Shown here: in pieces, positions 47,546 through 60,566 of the stretch
Layout of the letters: each line of letters begins with the position of its first letter
Numbering within the stretch: position 1 is the first letter of the stretch
Assembly: GCA_018873225.1 (NCBI GenBank)
Contig: JAEILZ010000005.1
Location: 1,922,001 to 1,986,000, forward strand
Direction: 5' to 3'
Origin: [Phialemoniopsis] sp. UDSM-2020
Lineage: Eukaryota; Ascomycota; Sordariomycetes; Thyridiales; Thyridiaceae
DNA: 64,000 bases
Translations under genes and position numbers: made by a program
Notes under the pieces: generated by a model
Told to the model about the DNA's origin: nothing
The model's input: only the letters and a program-made list of their open reading frames with translations
Database searches by the model: none

Positions 47546-50475
47546 ATGAATCGCGAGCAGGCTGGCGATGTCTTCGCCATTCCTGATTTTCGCAGTTCTC
47601 ATGGAACCTTGGGGTTGCCGGAACCCTTCTCCACACAAGAAAATGACCTTTTCGCTTTCAAGACCACTTGTACATCTCCCAATCTTCTCGCTTCAAGCTG
47701 TTCATGTACTAAGCGTTGTCAGGTAATGGATCCCCTTGCGATTCGCCTCGCGCTGAAGAAGCCGCCAATGTCGGCTTCTTCAAGCTCCCTCCAGGTCTGG
47801 AGAGCCAAGAGGACAGTAATGTAGAAGCAGATGTTGAAAGTCCGCCCCAGCAGACAACGATTGTCTTGTCTGTGTTTGGAGATGTCGACGTCGACATCGA
47901 TGGCGATCTGTGGCTTGATGACTTCAAACTAGCTCCACGCTCCCCTCAATATCGGACGTGGAATAGCTTCAACGCGCCAAACTCTCCATCAGATATCCCT
48001 TTCTTCATTACAGAACAAGGGCCTGGTGCGTTTGACGCATTGCTCATGTCGCAAGATCCGGCTTCTGAAGATCATGCATCAAGCCTCGTTGAGGCCAGCG
48101 AATATCGCGCGTCTCTGCTCGCGCTTGCTTTAGGGCGTGGCTCAGTATTGTTCGCATGGGACAGCGCCAAGAAGACATTTGTGTCAGCAATAAATGCTCC
48201 AAGGATTACAGGGTGCTCGGTCGACACTCTTCAAGGCTTGCAAGACATGTGTCTGGCATGCGGCAGTTCCACCCGATTTCTCAAGATGTCAGCAGAAAAG
48301 ATGCATACAACGCATGCGTCTCCCTCTAAAGTCGCTCTCGCCAATATGATTGAGCAGCTTTTGCTAGTTATTCAGAGCGAGTTAGGTGCGCGGGGGCAAG
48401 AGGTCGACTCGATCCTTCAGCTCCAAGCTGCTGTTCGGCCGGTCTTCTCAATCCTGAACTTCTTCAGATTATTGATACGAAAGCTATCAAAGTTGAGATC
48501 GGACGAAGAGATACTCTCCCTCTTATTCGAGCAGTCTCAGGCGGCCGAGAACAGCGACAGCCTCTTGCGAGATACTGTGCAGGAGATGCTTCAAGCCATC
48601 TCAAAACCTTGGATGGACTTTGCGGCTGAATGGACAGGGCTCATCCCCGAGGCCGGCACAAAGATGAGCAAAACTGGACCCAGCAAAAGCTTCGTTAAGG
48701 TAGAAAACAAGTCCTGGGTCGATGACGCTGGATTTGAGCTCGATGAGCCTGACTACTTCTTCGATGAGAGCAACATGCCTTCCTTTATTCCGACAGACAT
48801 TGCACAGCTGATATTTCAGACTGGTCGAAACCTTCGATTTCTCTGGGAGAACCACCCCGACCACCCTCTGTCTCATGGGGGGACAATTGAAGCAGCCGGG
48901 CCTCCTTCGCTGCAGTGGCAATTCGACTGGAGTGCAATCAGCCGGGTCGAGCATAAGGCTGCTAGCTACGAAGCGGCTCTGAATAGAGCAATCCGAGAAA
49001 ACAGAGCTTCATCAGGCGATCATTTGAGAATAGACAAGGGGGCTGCTCCAGCCGCGCAGGCGTTTCAAATCTTTGGTCAAGCTGAGGACCATATCCAACA
49101 GTTCGTCCTCGCCTCTATGGAGGGTTTTGACAGAGCACCCACTCGAATTCAAGACGACAATTTCGGCCGATTGCTCAGGAAGCGTCTCTCCCAGGGCGAC
49201 AAGTTCAACGCACAGCAAGGCAAAATGGCTGTCACGGAGTTCAACCCACACTGGAGTCTCATACCCCTATTGTCCTTTGGTCCCATCATTTCGAGTCAGG
49301 CACGAGTTGTCAACCGGGAATGCTTAAAGGTTCTGTTCAACGCACATAATCTCCGGCAACATCTCATTCTGCAGAAAGACTTCCAGCTCCTCGGTAATGG
49401 CGTTTTCTGTAGCAAACTCTCACATGCCTTGTTCGACCCTGAAATGGACACGGCAGAGCGCCAGACGGGTGTTGCTCTCACCGGAGGGACGATGGGCCTT
49501 CGCCTGGGTGGTCGACAAACATGGCCCCCAGCTAGCTCGGAGCTTCGTCTGGCCCTGATGGGTGTCTTATCAGAGACTTATCACGATCCGCAGGTCTCGG
49601 GCACCTCTTCAGTCACAAAGCACACCGAGTTACCTGGAGATATAAGCTTTGCAGTGCGGAATCTATCCAACGAGGAGATGGACGCCTGCATGGATCCGCA
49701 CAGTCTAGAAGCAATGGACTTCCTTCGACTCTCATACAAGCCCCCGTCAACTCTCCTCCCCGTCATCACACCCATCATACTTGTCAAGTATGACAAGATA
49801 TTCAAGTTGTTGCTCCGCGTGCTACGAATGTTGTATGTGGTCAACCAGCTTTTCCGAGATATATCTACAGCTGTGTCTACCTTGCAGGGAGTTGACGATG
49901 CCACTTTGAGATTCCGAATCGAGGCACATCATTTCATCTCCGGTGTAACGAGCTACTTTTTCGATACCGGCATAGCAAAACCGTGGTTGAAGTTTGAGAC
50001 CTGGCTAGACAGTGTCGAACTCGCACTACGCCATGCAGACCAGGAGGATGCAGCAGCCGTTGCAGACTATGGCCCAGACACGTTACGTGAGCATCATGAG
50101 CGGACGCTGGATCAGATAATGCACGCTTTACTACTACGGAAAAGACAGCAGCCAGTGCTGAAGCTTTTGGAGGATATCTTTAGTCTGATCCTGCGGTTTG
50201 CCCAACAGCATGCTCCTTTGGCGCATCGTGGGCAATATGACGAGGTACAACAACCAGGTGTTGCCGAGCTCTACGCCTCATTTCGGAAAAAGGTCGAGGT
50301 TTTCCTGACCGTCTGTCGTGGACTTGGAGAGAAACGGAATGCAATGACCAAGACGAACAAGAGGCGGAACCAGGGGGACAAGACTGGGGAGGACGACGGT
50401 GACGACAACACGATCGACCGCCTGGTGTTGCTGCTCGATATGACGGGGTACTATCTTAGGAGACCTCCAGCATAA
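47546..50475 (+). CDS. gcp6: gamma-tubulin complex component (GCP6-like, Spc97/Spc98 family)
   Basis: Exons 47546..47669 and 47723..50475 (intron 53 nt, GTACAT donor, branch TACTAAG, CAG); 958 residues. GCP proteins form the ring that nucleates microtubules at spindle pole bodies. The N-terminus GDVFAIPDF...LPEPFSTQENDLFAF resembles fungal GCP5/6 proteins. The GCP core is visible in segments such as QAFQIFGQAEDHIQQFVLAS, FNPHWSLIPLLSFGPIISSQ, LRQHLILQKDFQLLGNGVF, YKPPSTLLPVITPIILVKYD and KIFKLLLRVLRMLYVVNQLF, ending DRLVLLLDMTGYYLRRPPA. I favour GCP6 over GCP4/5 from overall length and N-terminus, but which paralogue it is remains uncertain. The start at 47546 depends on the intron call; without it the long exon would have no ATG near its 5' end. 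A hidden in-frame intron in the second exon cannot be excluded. Confidence 0.85.
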
Positions 50476-53400
50476 TGTACGTATTCCGTAGCTCACGAAC
50501 ATAGCCACGATTAGAAGCATGATTTTCACGACTTTGCAATGCCTTCGGCACCCCAGACATTGGCTCTCGCGATGTCCCATGTCAAACGATCATCATTGTT
50601 CATCTCTAATAATGTACCTGGTACTTTATTGGACATGTTTGTATGTATTACGACTTTCAATATAGCAGTCGAAAGGATGGTCCCGACACGCGGGTCCAAT
50701 GGGAGAAGCAATCTCGCTACATTCCCCCTGCGACGAATCTGATAGATGATGAATGTCACCGAGGATGGACAGGTAGCCAGCCAAAAGCCAGCCTGGTTCG
50801 ATGACAATTACCCACAGCCAACGCACTGATGCCAGATAGCCGTGCAGCAGAAGTAAATCAAAAGCCACTCAGCGGCCTGAGAACATGTCACATCGCGAGC
50901 TTGCCAGCCATCACAAGTCGCGGTATGAGCTCCGTTCGGTCTGCCTTGGGTGTTGTGTCGTTCGGTCTTCCACCGGAGGATGTTGCGTGTCTGTCTGGCA
51001 CAAGCAAGTGGTTGGGTTTACGAGACAGGGACTACTACTGACTCTAATGCCCCCCTCCCCCTGTTTTGGCTGCTTGCAGCAAAGGACTCCACCGCTCATC
51101 CTGGTCGACCAAGTCTGTGTGCTTGGAACTACTGGCTGGCATTTCAGCTGCATATGACACAAGTGACCGATTCTCGGCGCATCTCGACCCTAGCCGACAG
51201 CTTGTATGTATGCATGTCCGACGGCATGTATGTACATGAAATGCTGAGACTTTGCATATCAAGGGAGGGGAGAGAAAGGTTGGGCAGCGAGCTCACGACG
51301 CGGCCATGGCGGCATGGGCTTGAAAGCCAGCCATGGCCGTGTTTACGACGACATCCCATCCACGACGGACGGTAGGGTACGAAGTACGTAGTCTGAGTTC
51401 GCGCCGCCTGCGACCTGCCCAGACGAGCTGAGTAGAGAGGGGTAGGGTAGAGCTCGGAAAGGAGGGAGCGCCGTCGGTAAACCGGCGAGCCCAAGACCCG
51501 CCAGGTCATTGGTTATCAGATTCCCCTTATTGACTGCCTACGGAGTAGGTATCCCAGCAGATCGGCAACGGCTTTCCTCCCAGAAGCAAATACGGGACCC
51601 AAGATCTAGGTTGGCGGACGCGTCGCGAGGACCTGCTCTCGACTCCACGAGCAGCTGAATGGCGCGGAGAGATATCCGTCGAGGGAGGGGGTGGAGACTC
51701 GAGACACTGTCTCGTACAAACTTGATCTAATCCCTAAATTCAGGGTTCGGTGAGGTAATGAGTTATGCAAGTATCTACGTATGGGAGAACGTCGACATGT
51801 GAACGGTCACCGTTTTCACCTCTGACCGTGTACGAAGGTCTTCGTAGAGGCCGCTTTGTTGATTTGACACCCTGGTGCAGTGATTCCCCTTTCGGACCAG
51901 TCCTCTTCTTCTGTACTAGCCTTACTGTGTCCTATCGTTTCAAGGCAGTCGTAGACGAGAGCCGGCCGGTTGGCAAGCTCGGTAGATAGCAAAGCCGGGC
52001 ATCTCCTGGCCACAGAGAGGGATCAACATCGCGCGCCTCGGAGATGAGGAGCCTAAAGATCCCGACTGCGGTAAGCGCTTGCTTGAAGGTGATATTGGGT
52101 GCGCATCACCATCACACCCATTGCCTTGTTGGTTAAGAGCACGAGAGCCGGATCCACACAAAGGATTTACTTGCCAGCAGGTGCATGCAACTCTGATCGT
52201 CTGATTCGAGAGCCAAGAATGCAGCGGAGCGTCAGTAAAGGCAATGCCGGCTGGCGGGAATCATCCAAGCAGATCTTCGCCAAATGTGTTGCTAAGAGGA
52301 GACGACAGTCTTAGAATGGTACGATGTCTCTTAGCTAGCATCGATAGTCTCACATAGCAAAACGAGTGACGAAAGCTTGCTTCCCGCAAAGGTCCAAGGC
52401 AGCTGACACTTTGCACAGTCGTAAGCTCATCACCCAAGCAGCTCGTGGTGACAGATTAGGCATCATCCCTTACTCTTACGTGTGGAGTTGTAATCGATCC
52501 TGTCTAGGAGATGATGGCGACTCCGTGCGATACGTAGACTAGGTGAAAGAATGACTGACACCCAGCACTGCCTTTGGCTACCATCGACAATGTTCAGCAA
52601 CGACACATGAGGTCGACTTGATCCACTTCGAGACCCTCTTGAAGCTTGTCTGGGGAAACTGGCGTACGGATATGGTACCCGTGAAGTCCAAAGCCGAAGG
52701 TTATGGAGTACAATGGATAAGTGGGTGGTTCTTGACGGAAGGATGGAGCAGCCTTTGAATGCCATACCAGGGAGATATCGAGGTCCGGTACAGCTCTGTA
52801 GTTGAGTGGCAATGACGCTGATCAGATCAATGTCCAAGTGTCTGGAGACAAGGGCTTGGTTCAGAGTGAATATTCACTTGCATGATGTTCGGTACCTTCC
52901 AGACAGCGACTTGAGGGCTGTTTACCCAAGGACAGTCTACCTACCACCTGTCTCCAGCAGATCTGGGTCTGGGCAGTTAGGGACGGATAGCGTGTGGTCA
53001 AGGGAGCTCACTCCACCAAAGCTCCGTCTGAGGGTCTGTGGCACATGCTATCCATTACAGCCCGTGTGGACACTCCGTTTGGCACCAGCAGGGAGCAAGA
53101 AGCACAACTCTTAGGGGCTCCAAATCAACCCACAGAGGCGGCAGTGGCCTTGCAGGGTAGAGGGGAGACACTGCAGTTTAACCTCATGGGGCAGTGGGAC
53201 TGGGTAACAAGATCCCGCTATGATGAGGCTTGAGAACGTGCCTGTGGATCATCAATTGACAACATCTAGAGTTCGAGATGATATCTATGCGGTCTCTTGA
53301 GAACGAGCGCAACACCTTGTGGTCGAGCTTTCGAGAGCTACGGTGCACTGAACTGTGCACCACAGGGAACAAGGCACGGTTGATGAATTTTGTACCGCCG

Positions 53401-54186
53401 GTGGATAATCAATACTCCAACAACACCAGCAAATGCCGAGAATGAGGTATACCTTTTGCATCAAACCACCCATAGCCCGTTCAATGCCTCTGCCTGAGGA
53501 GTGTATGATGTAGCCAATCCGTACTCCGCATGCAAGAGAAATATCACGCACAAATGTGCCATACGCCGTCCGTGGTAGAGACGCGATAAATCAGTGACTT
53601 CGGAGATTCGCCGACCTGGCCTGCTCGGATGCTCACTGAGCGAAGCCGGCGACGGCGTCTTCCTAGTGCTGAACGGTGTCCACTTGGACTATCGTGACTT
53701 CTGGCGGAAGGGCGGGATGGGTGCGCGTGTCAAGGCCAGCGTAGCTTGACTCGTGTGGATACCCGGACAGATACCCCAAACGGGTATTTCCCGACATCAT
53801 GAACATGTCCAGAGGAAGAAAACATTGCAATATTGTCTCACAAGTCGTCTTTTGTTGCAACTTGTTTGTTGCCCGGCAAGTCAGACTAGCTCAGGACCGA
53901 ATATCAAGCTCGACGCAGTGCGATTCGACGCTGACGAGTGGCGTTTTGGCGAAGGAGGAAAAGGCTGCCACCACATGACAAGCATATGATGCACGTCAGC
54001 CACCCTTCTGAATAATTCTGATCAAGGCCGGATTTCTTTTGGGTAGAAAGTAATTCTACTCCGTATACGTCCGCACCTCATGGAATGTTTCTGATCGCGT
54101 AGGGCACCTATGTAGGCGTCATGGCCCTGAACATTGCCGTGGGCCCGTGTTCCGTATACTATCCATTACGGTCAGCGTGTCGGTGA
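50476..54186. other. gene-poor region, first part
   Basis: About 3.7 kb beyond the GCP6-like gene. All open frames are short and without family resemblance on both strands. It carries three copies of the recurrent 9-mer family (51378, 51539, 54057). Composition is ordinary; I see no strong C-to-T decay signature and no transposon motifs. Confidence 0.55.
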
Positions 54187-54495
54187 ATGAACCTCTTTTC
54201 AATGGCCGTCTTCTGCGCTGTCGTGTCATCCATCCTCTCTCACCACGCGCGCGCGCAGAGCGTCACAGTCGGCGGCGTCGGCGTCGGAGTCAGCCCCGCC
54301 TGCCCGCGGCAGGACGGTCTCAGGCAGCTGTCAAAACGGTCGCGGCTGAGATTTTCGGCTTGGATGGAGACATGCCGTGCAGACCGAGGATACCAAGTGG
54401 GCTGGTCCCCGTTTAAAATCGCGATCCAAAGGTGGAACACATCGTATCCACAAATTCCCTCAACCCCCTGTCTGAACACGGTTTCGTGCCTTTGA
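54187..54495 (+). CDS. candidate small secreted protein
   Basis: Open frame of 102 codons. MNLFSMAVFCAVVSSILSHH followed by ARAQS is a plausible signal peptide with cleavage after ARA. The mature part would have about 78 residues, four cysteines and a basic Arg/Lys cluster. Third positions are GC-rich in the first half, as in real genes of the window. A 21-codon upstream frame (ATG at 54134) ends just before it. It matches no family I know, and it could equally be the first exon of a spliced gene or a chance frame in this long gene-poor region. Confidence 0.25.
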   Translation: MNLFSMAVFCAVVSSILSHHARAQSVTVGGVGVGVSPACPRQDGLRQLSKRSRLRFSAWMETCRADRGYQVGWSPFKIAIQRWNTSYPQIPSTPCLNTVSCL

Positions 54496-57400
54496 TGTGC
54501 TTGGGAGGCAGTGAGGCGGCCTGGGATTGGATAGGAAGCGTTTCCATCAGACCGAGGCAGGCCAGGGGTTCCTGCTGATCAGCCCCATGGGTGACCGCTC
54601 GGCGGGCTTTGCAGACATGGGCATGTCCAGCGAACTCAGCTTGCCCAGCCACCAAACCCGCACCGGCTTACCTCTTTCGGCACCGCCGCCGCTTTATGCA
54701 GGGATCTGCCACGAGGTTGAGGTGTCCACTTGGTCCACCAAATCTCAGAGATTCTCCCTGACCCTAAAAAGCCCCTCCCATCCCATTTCCCGCCTATTTG
54801 GAGTAGCAGTGAGTAGTTAGCGGAGGAGGCTTGGTTGGTTGTGAGAAATCCCCCCCCAACCACCCTCCACCCCCCTTCTCGCAAGCCAGCCGACCATCGG
54901 GTCCCCCGCCAGTACCGCCAGAGACATAATGGGGACAAGCATGCGTCCACAAAACAACGTTTTGGGATGACAGACTTCAGGTGTGACGAGGTTGATATTG
55001 GCGTCTCCAAGATGGAGTAGGCCCGCCCGTGGTAGGACCCTGAATCTCTGTTTCGTGCATTCATAGTAATCGTGCAGGCTGCACAAACAACATACAACTA
55101 CGAAGTAGGTAATTCGTCGGGCGACAGGCGGCCGAGATCCGAAGTACATGGTTAGGTCGATGATTGTACAATTACTTGGAGCTCGAGTGCTACACACGCG
55201 TGCATCGCATAACTACTACATGCAGCAGGTTGGTCGGCAATCGCCGTTTCTGACGACGGGTGATTTCCCGAGCATCCCTCACAATGACGATTGCGACGAC
55301 ACGCGGCGCTTCCTAGACTCAACGTTGGTTTTCAGCTTGGATTGCACCGGGCCATGAGCAGAGGGCAGAGGGCAGACTTGGAAATGAGACTTCTTGATTG
55401 ACCGACTTGGCTGGTTTGACCGGCGACGGCGGTTGGATAATTAACCCAGTTGCAGTATCTTTTTCTATTACGAGGTTCATTGTTTTGAACGAGTCGAGCT
55501 AGGGAAGCGCGACTTTCTTTGTCGGCTCAAGCTTGGCCTAAAACATTTCTGGGATGCCCTAGCGAGCGATCTGCCTATTTCGGGGAAAGTTCGGCCAGGC
55601 TTGACGGGCTATGATGTAACAATGGCGCGACTTTTTGCAAGCCGAGTGCCCTTGCAGTTTCGGCGCACCGCTCACCTTCCCCGAACTCGAGGACCAGCCT
55701 GTTTAGCCAGGGAAAAGTCGAATAAATGAATAAAATAGAATTGTACTTGTACGGACAAGACCGAGTACTGCTCTGAAAAAAAACATACGGACCAAGTCGG
55801 AGCGACACCGACAAGGGTGGCCCGAATAGGTAGGATCAGTCAAATACTGGCGCTCACCGTAAAGCAAGTGAATAAAAATTTGTGCAGAGTGCACTAGGGT
55901 ACTATGTAGAAAGGTATTTCGTTCTCGAGTTTGCAATGTCGTTCAAACCCGCCAAAAAGGGCTCTTTACGACGACTTTAGCCCTTTCCCGACAGCAGCTC
56001 CCTCGACAAGTACTTGGCAAACCGTTGAGCCGTTCTGCCTTTCTACCGTACCTCTTTCGTAAAAGCGAAAGAGGTACCTCCTACCACCTACCTTACTTTA
56101 CGGAGTAAGGTACATACAGCCCAGAGTCGTGCTTCTTTTCCCGCCTCCCCTTGCCCAACGGAATGGCAGGACAATGGTAATCATGACAAATGAAACGCCC
56201 TTGGCCGAAGCAAGCCTTGATAAATCATTGGCCAGCGGCACGATACTTGTCAGAAGTGATCTCCCCTACCTGTCCTAGCCTGGCAGGTAGTATTCGTCTG
56301 CCGAAATCCAAAAAAGTGACAATACGATCCTTTGGCTTCCTTTCATCGCGCCCAAGTCAGTCCCAAAGTCAAAGGAGCATAACAACCAGCCAGTAGAAGA
56401 GTTATGTAGAGCTCGCAGTCTGGCGAATCTCACCGCCGCCCCGCGCTTGATGTGGTGGGTTTCGGGAATATTGTCGATTTTACCCACCTGACTCCAAAAC
56501 CCGTCGGACCTGGCGTGAACAGGGGACTTTGGGACCCACTACGCGCCAGGCACAGGCCTGCCTCGGGGACATTTGTGCTAGCAGACTGCTCAGGTACTCT
56601 TGTACTCTCTGTCTTGAGGCGGTCAACCGCCGCGCTGATGTCTGTCTGGTGAAAATCTGGATCATCACGCGAGCTGTTGCAGTACACGGCCTGCCATGTA
56701 CGCCTTACCGCCAATGCGCCTTTGTCGGAGCAGTGTCTATTACACCAGAGAAATGCACCGCGCCTGGCGCCTTTGATGAATTGACGTTGAAAATCACATC
56801 CCGCAGTGTGGGTTTCCGATGGGGGCCCCTCCCAGAGCCTCCAGAGGATCGCCCCCAGGTGTTCAAGCTCGCTAAATCGCCCAAACCTCCCACTCGACAG
56901 TGGGACCCCAAGCCAGCCACCACAGCAAGGAGTGGAAGGTAGTCAGGTCAATCGACCATTCAGTGCGTTCGTTCAGTCAAGGCGGCGGCAAGCGACGGTC
57001 TGAGACATACATGGCCAGGGGTCGACTCGAGCGAAAGCTTTCACTCTCATGGAGATCTCGTCAACCGGGCCCCTCTGCCGGCTTTCGGCCGGCAGGCAAG
57101 TGATGACTTCACCGACATTCTTCATACAGAGGGAGAATTATGATCTACTCGGTGCAGCGTGCGATACCTTGGTGCATGGCGCAGCACTCATCTCGCTACA
57201 CCTGCCTACCCTAGCTTGATCCCTCCAGGTGTCAGGAATCATGTTTGGACGCTGTGTTTCAGGGCTTGCGGTGAGCCAGCAGTCGCTCGCCATGGGTCTC
57301 CACGGAAAACACTCCGTTCGTGTGAGATGCGTCCTCTGGACATTCGCCCGAAGCTACCTACTTGAGCCAAGGTAACGCGTGTTCCTTGCAAAAGAGGACA

Positions 57401-60400
57401 CTGGCACTAGCGCTCTGAAAACTACCTTATCGCGTTAGACCAGAAGAGCATTCACCCCCTTCGTCATTCGCGTTGCGTCTCGGGTACGTAAGTACCTACT
57501 GTGGTGCTCAGATGTTCGATTCGTGTCATAACTGTCTGCGAACACTTATGTGTCGCCGGACTCGATGACACTCCGTAACGACAGAAACACACACGACACG
57601 GCCATTGTCATGACCGGTCTCATGCCAGATCAATTTGGACATGTCCTCCGTGCAGTGCGTGCCAGAAACGTACTGGCTGGCACGACTGGGTTGGTGAGCC
57701 CACTTAACGTTCCGTGGCTCTGGATCGGTGGGCAACCGACGGCTCCGGAAAATGAAAACGGTCGTCGCAACTAGAGCACCACACGACTCCGCTGTCCTGC
57801 ATAGCGACTTTCCAACGACCCAAAATTTGTGCCTTCTCGAAGACTGCCTATTCCGCCGCTCCCGCCGGCCTCCAGCCGCGCCGTGGGACCGATTTCGTGT
57901 CAGAGAATGAGACCAAGGCAGACCCCTCTGTCGCTTGGCGCGGGCGTAACGGCGGCGGAGTGGTAAGGTGAATATGCAAGGCCACACCCAGTGAGCCAAG
58001 TACAAAGCACAGCATGTACCAACTTTTATTTTTGCCTTGATTTAAATAGGACCGCCTAAATCAAGACAGGCGATCGACATCCAGGTTATTACATGCAAGA
58101 CTAGCGAGTCCACAGATGGCAACAGGTTGGAAATTAGCAAGGGCACAGCTGCGCAAGTATTGGGGGGTTTCGCGCGCGAGGCACAGGAGAGTGATTGTCA
58201 TGCTCCGTAAGTAAACGGCAATGCAGGCTTGATTTGCCGACCAAGCATCTCCATAACCAACGTGCTTGCAGGCTGGAGCTGCTGGGGGGCGGATCAAGGG
58301 ACAAAAAGAAAGGAAACAAAAGAAAGTCAAAGGAGGGGACTCTGGCAAAGACAACTTGATGGGGGCCATTTCTGCTCTCCATATGAGATACCTCGAAAGG
58401 TCTCAGTCAAACTCGGGCGCTTGAGGCTTGAGCTTGAGCGCACGGTTCCCATTGGGTTGCTTTCAATCACAAAGGTGACGGTAAGCGAACCAGTTTGCCG
58501 ATGCAGTATGCCGCATTGCGTCCGAGCATCGCTCTCGTAGTATCTCCGGAATTGGACAGTGAGCAGGTAGGTGCTTGGTCAATTGTGCCTGGTGTGGCAG
58601 TACTTGGCAAAATGCGACTACTAGGGAACCCCCCTGTCGTTGGAGCTTCAACCGGCTGTTGGCGGATGGTCAACCTCTTGCTGCTGTGTAAGGACTGCCT
58701 CATGACTAAGGCCAGTGAACGAAATCGATCCCTAGTAGCTATTGTGCAGAAATGAGGCTGCCTCTCCCCATCTCCAAATGCTGCCTGCGCCTTGATGCGG
58801 CGTTCTTACTTCCCTCTGCGCGCACCAAGGACCACCCAAAGAGCGACGCGTTTCAAACATCAAGACCCTCCAAGAAAACCCCTGCCACAGATATGTGAAG
58901 TGACGGGACCCCACTTGGAGATCAGAAGGTGGTCTGCAACGGGTTTTGACCCCCACGGACCACTGAATTGAATTGGATGGGCATTCAAGATTGACGGGCC
59001 AGATAGAGCGGTTCCTTTTTTCAGAGCCAGATTTGCATTGACCGTTTTGAGCCATCCGCCATTGTCGCGCTGGCGGGCGGACATACAAGTGCACACACAC
59101 ACCGCCTCGCAGGTAAATTACTCATTGCAACTAAGCCCGGGGGTAAGAGTAAGTTTGCTCGGCACTCCTCGAAGCGCACGACTCAAGAAAAGCATCACAT
59201 GGACCATCATTTTTTCCCTCTTCGTTTTGTGTTATATTTTCTGCTGCCACTATTGAGCACCATGCTCGAATGGACCAAAGCGGACTAGCACCTGCATATC
59301 TTGGCGATGTCAAGCGTGTGCGTGGCCGGAGGGTACGTGACTGTCGCCAGCCATCCCCTGCAAATGATTAGGCCGACGTGCTGTTTTGCTGAGTCGGATG
59401 AGGTCACCGTGACAAGGGCAGGGGACAAGCTAAGGCACCCCTATGGATTCGAAGGATGGCGTGGCTCGCGACCAGCGGGAAATACATAGCATGGATGATG
59501 GGTTCTGTGGTGCTTTTGCCGCAACCTGGCTCCCTAGCTAGGTACCGGCGTACCCTGAATTTTTTGGGAAGAACAAATCAAGGCGGTGCAATATCCAAAT
59601 GTTCATTTTGCAACAAGGAGACGAAACGGTTTGCTTTCCCTCGCCGGGGCGTGCCACTCGCACTTTACGAGCAGGTAGGTACCGGCGGTAACACGCACAA
59701 AACATGCAGAAAAGCGCGGGAAGAGGACGATGAGATGAGAAAAGCTTCCGTGGCCTCGCCGGAGCTTTTCTGCCCTCTCACTGTCTGTGACTCTGCTATT
59801 CGGACAAGGCCGTCCCTTGGCAAAGTTACATCCCCTGTGAACAAGACAGCAATGCGCTGGCGAGATATGCAAATTCCACGGTTAGGCATGCTGTCTCGCG
59901 GACCTGGAACCAGCGATGCGAATATGAGCGGTACCTAAAGAAGGTACCTACTTCGTAGTTGTGCAGCACCAGCGAAGAAGCGCCGAATGGACTGGTTGAA
60001 CTACCACGTAATAAGCTAATGTTCATTTGTACCTACCTCGCGATTTCTTCTCTCTCGTCCCATCTGATCTGACCGTATCCATCCATCCGTCTCGTCTGGC
60101 TTGAAACTGGGGAATGCCTGACAGGGCCTGAAACTGGCTTTCCTGGCTCGGACAAGCTTTGGCGGAGAAGCAATAACGCAACGTCGAAAGCCTTTACGTT
60201 GAGTAAAACACGAGCAGAGCGGTGAGTAACATCAGAGACTGTTCGGATGGTTGTTGACGCGCTGCACGAGCGAGCAAGGAATGATTATGTAGATGGGCTT
60301 TGGACGTCGTTGGTGATCAAATTGGCGGTACATAGACTGATGGCGTGAATTGAAAGAGTGTATTTGGCATATTCGTAAGGACATAAGTACTGGCGATGTA

Positions 60401-60566
60401 CTTCGTATATGAAGATGATATGTATCTTTGATTTGTAGGATCAGTGTGATGTGATGGATGCGTTGGGATGCGCAGACAGATGCTCCGACATCAGGGTAAA
60501 GTTCTCTTGGAGGTCGCCTACCACACCTCTCCGAGACTAGATTTTCTTTTTTGCGTTATTCCCATG
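54496..60566. other. gene-poor region, second part
   Basis: Six kilobases with only unrecognised short frames; the longest are 57526-58005 (minus, 159 codons) and 59456-59938 (plus, 160 codons), neither with a domain I know. It contains a 12-bp perfect hairpin (56048-56077), repeated GGTACC words, and further 9-mer family copies (55099, 56099, 59949, 60399). It could be a long regulatory region of the downstream transcription factor, a host for non-coding RNA, or the remains of lost genes. Confidence 0.5.
56048..56077. repeat. 12-bp perfect inverted repeat, 6-nt loop
   Basis: GTACCTCTTTCG (56048-56059), loop TAAAAG, then CGAAAGAGGTAC (56066-56077). The arms are exact reverse complements. It is not followed by a T run, so it is not a simple terminator-like element; a factor-binding palindrome or RNA hairpin is possible. 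Confidence 0.85.

Noticed and set aside
57526..58005. 159-codon minus-strand frame in the gene-poor region
   Set aside because: Arg/His/Ser-rich, no domain or codon-use support; likely chance.
59456..59938. 160-codon plus-strand frame in the gene-poor region
   Set aside because: No family resemblance and irregular composition; no support beyond length.
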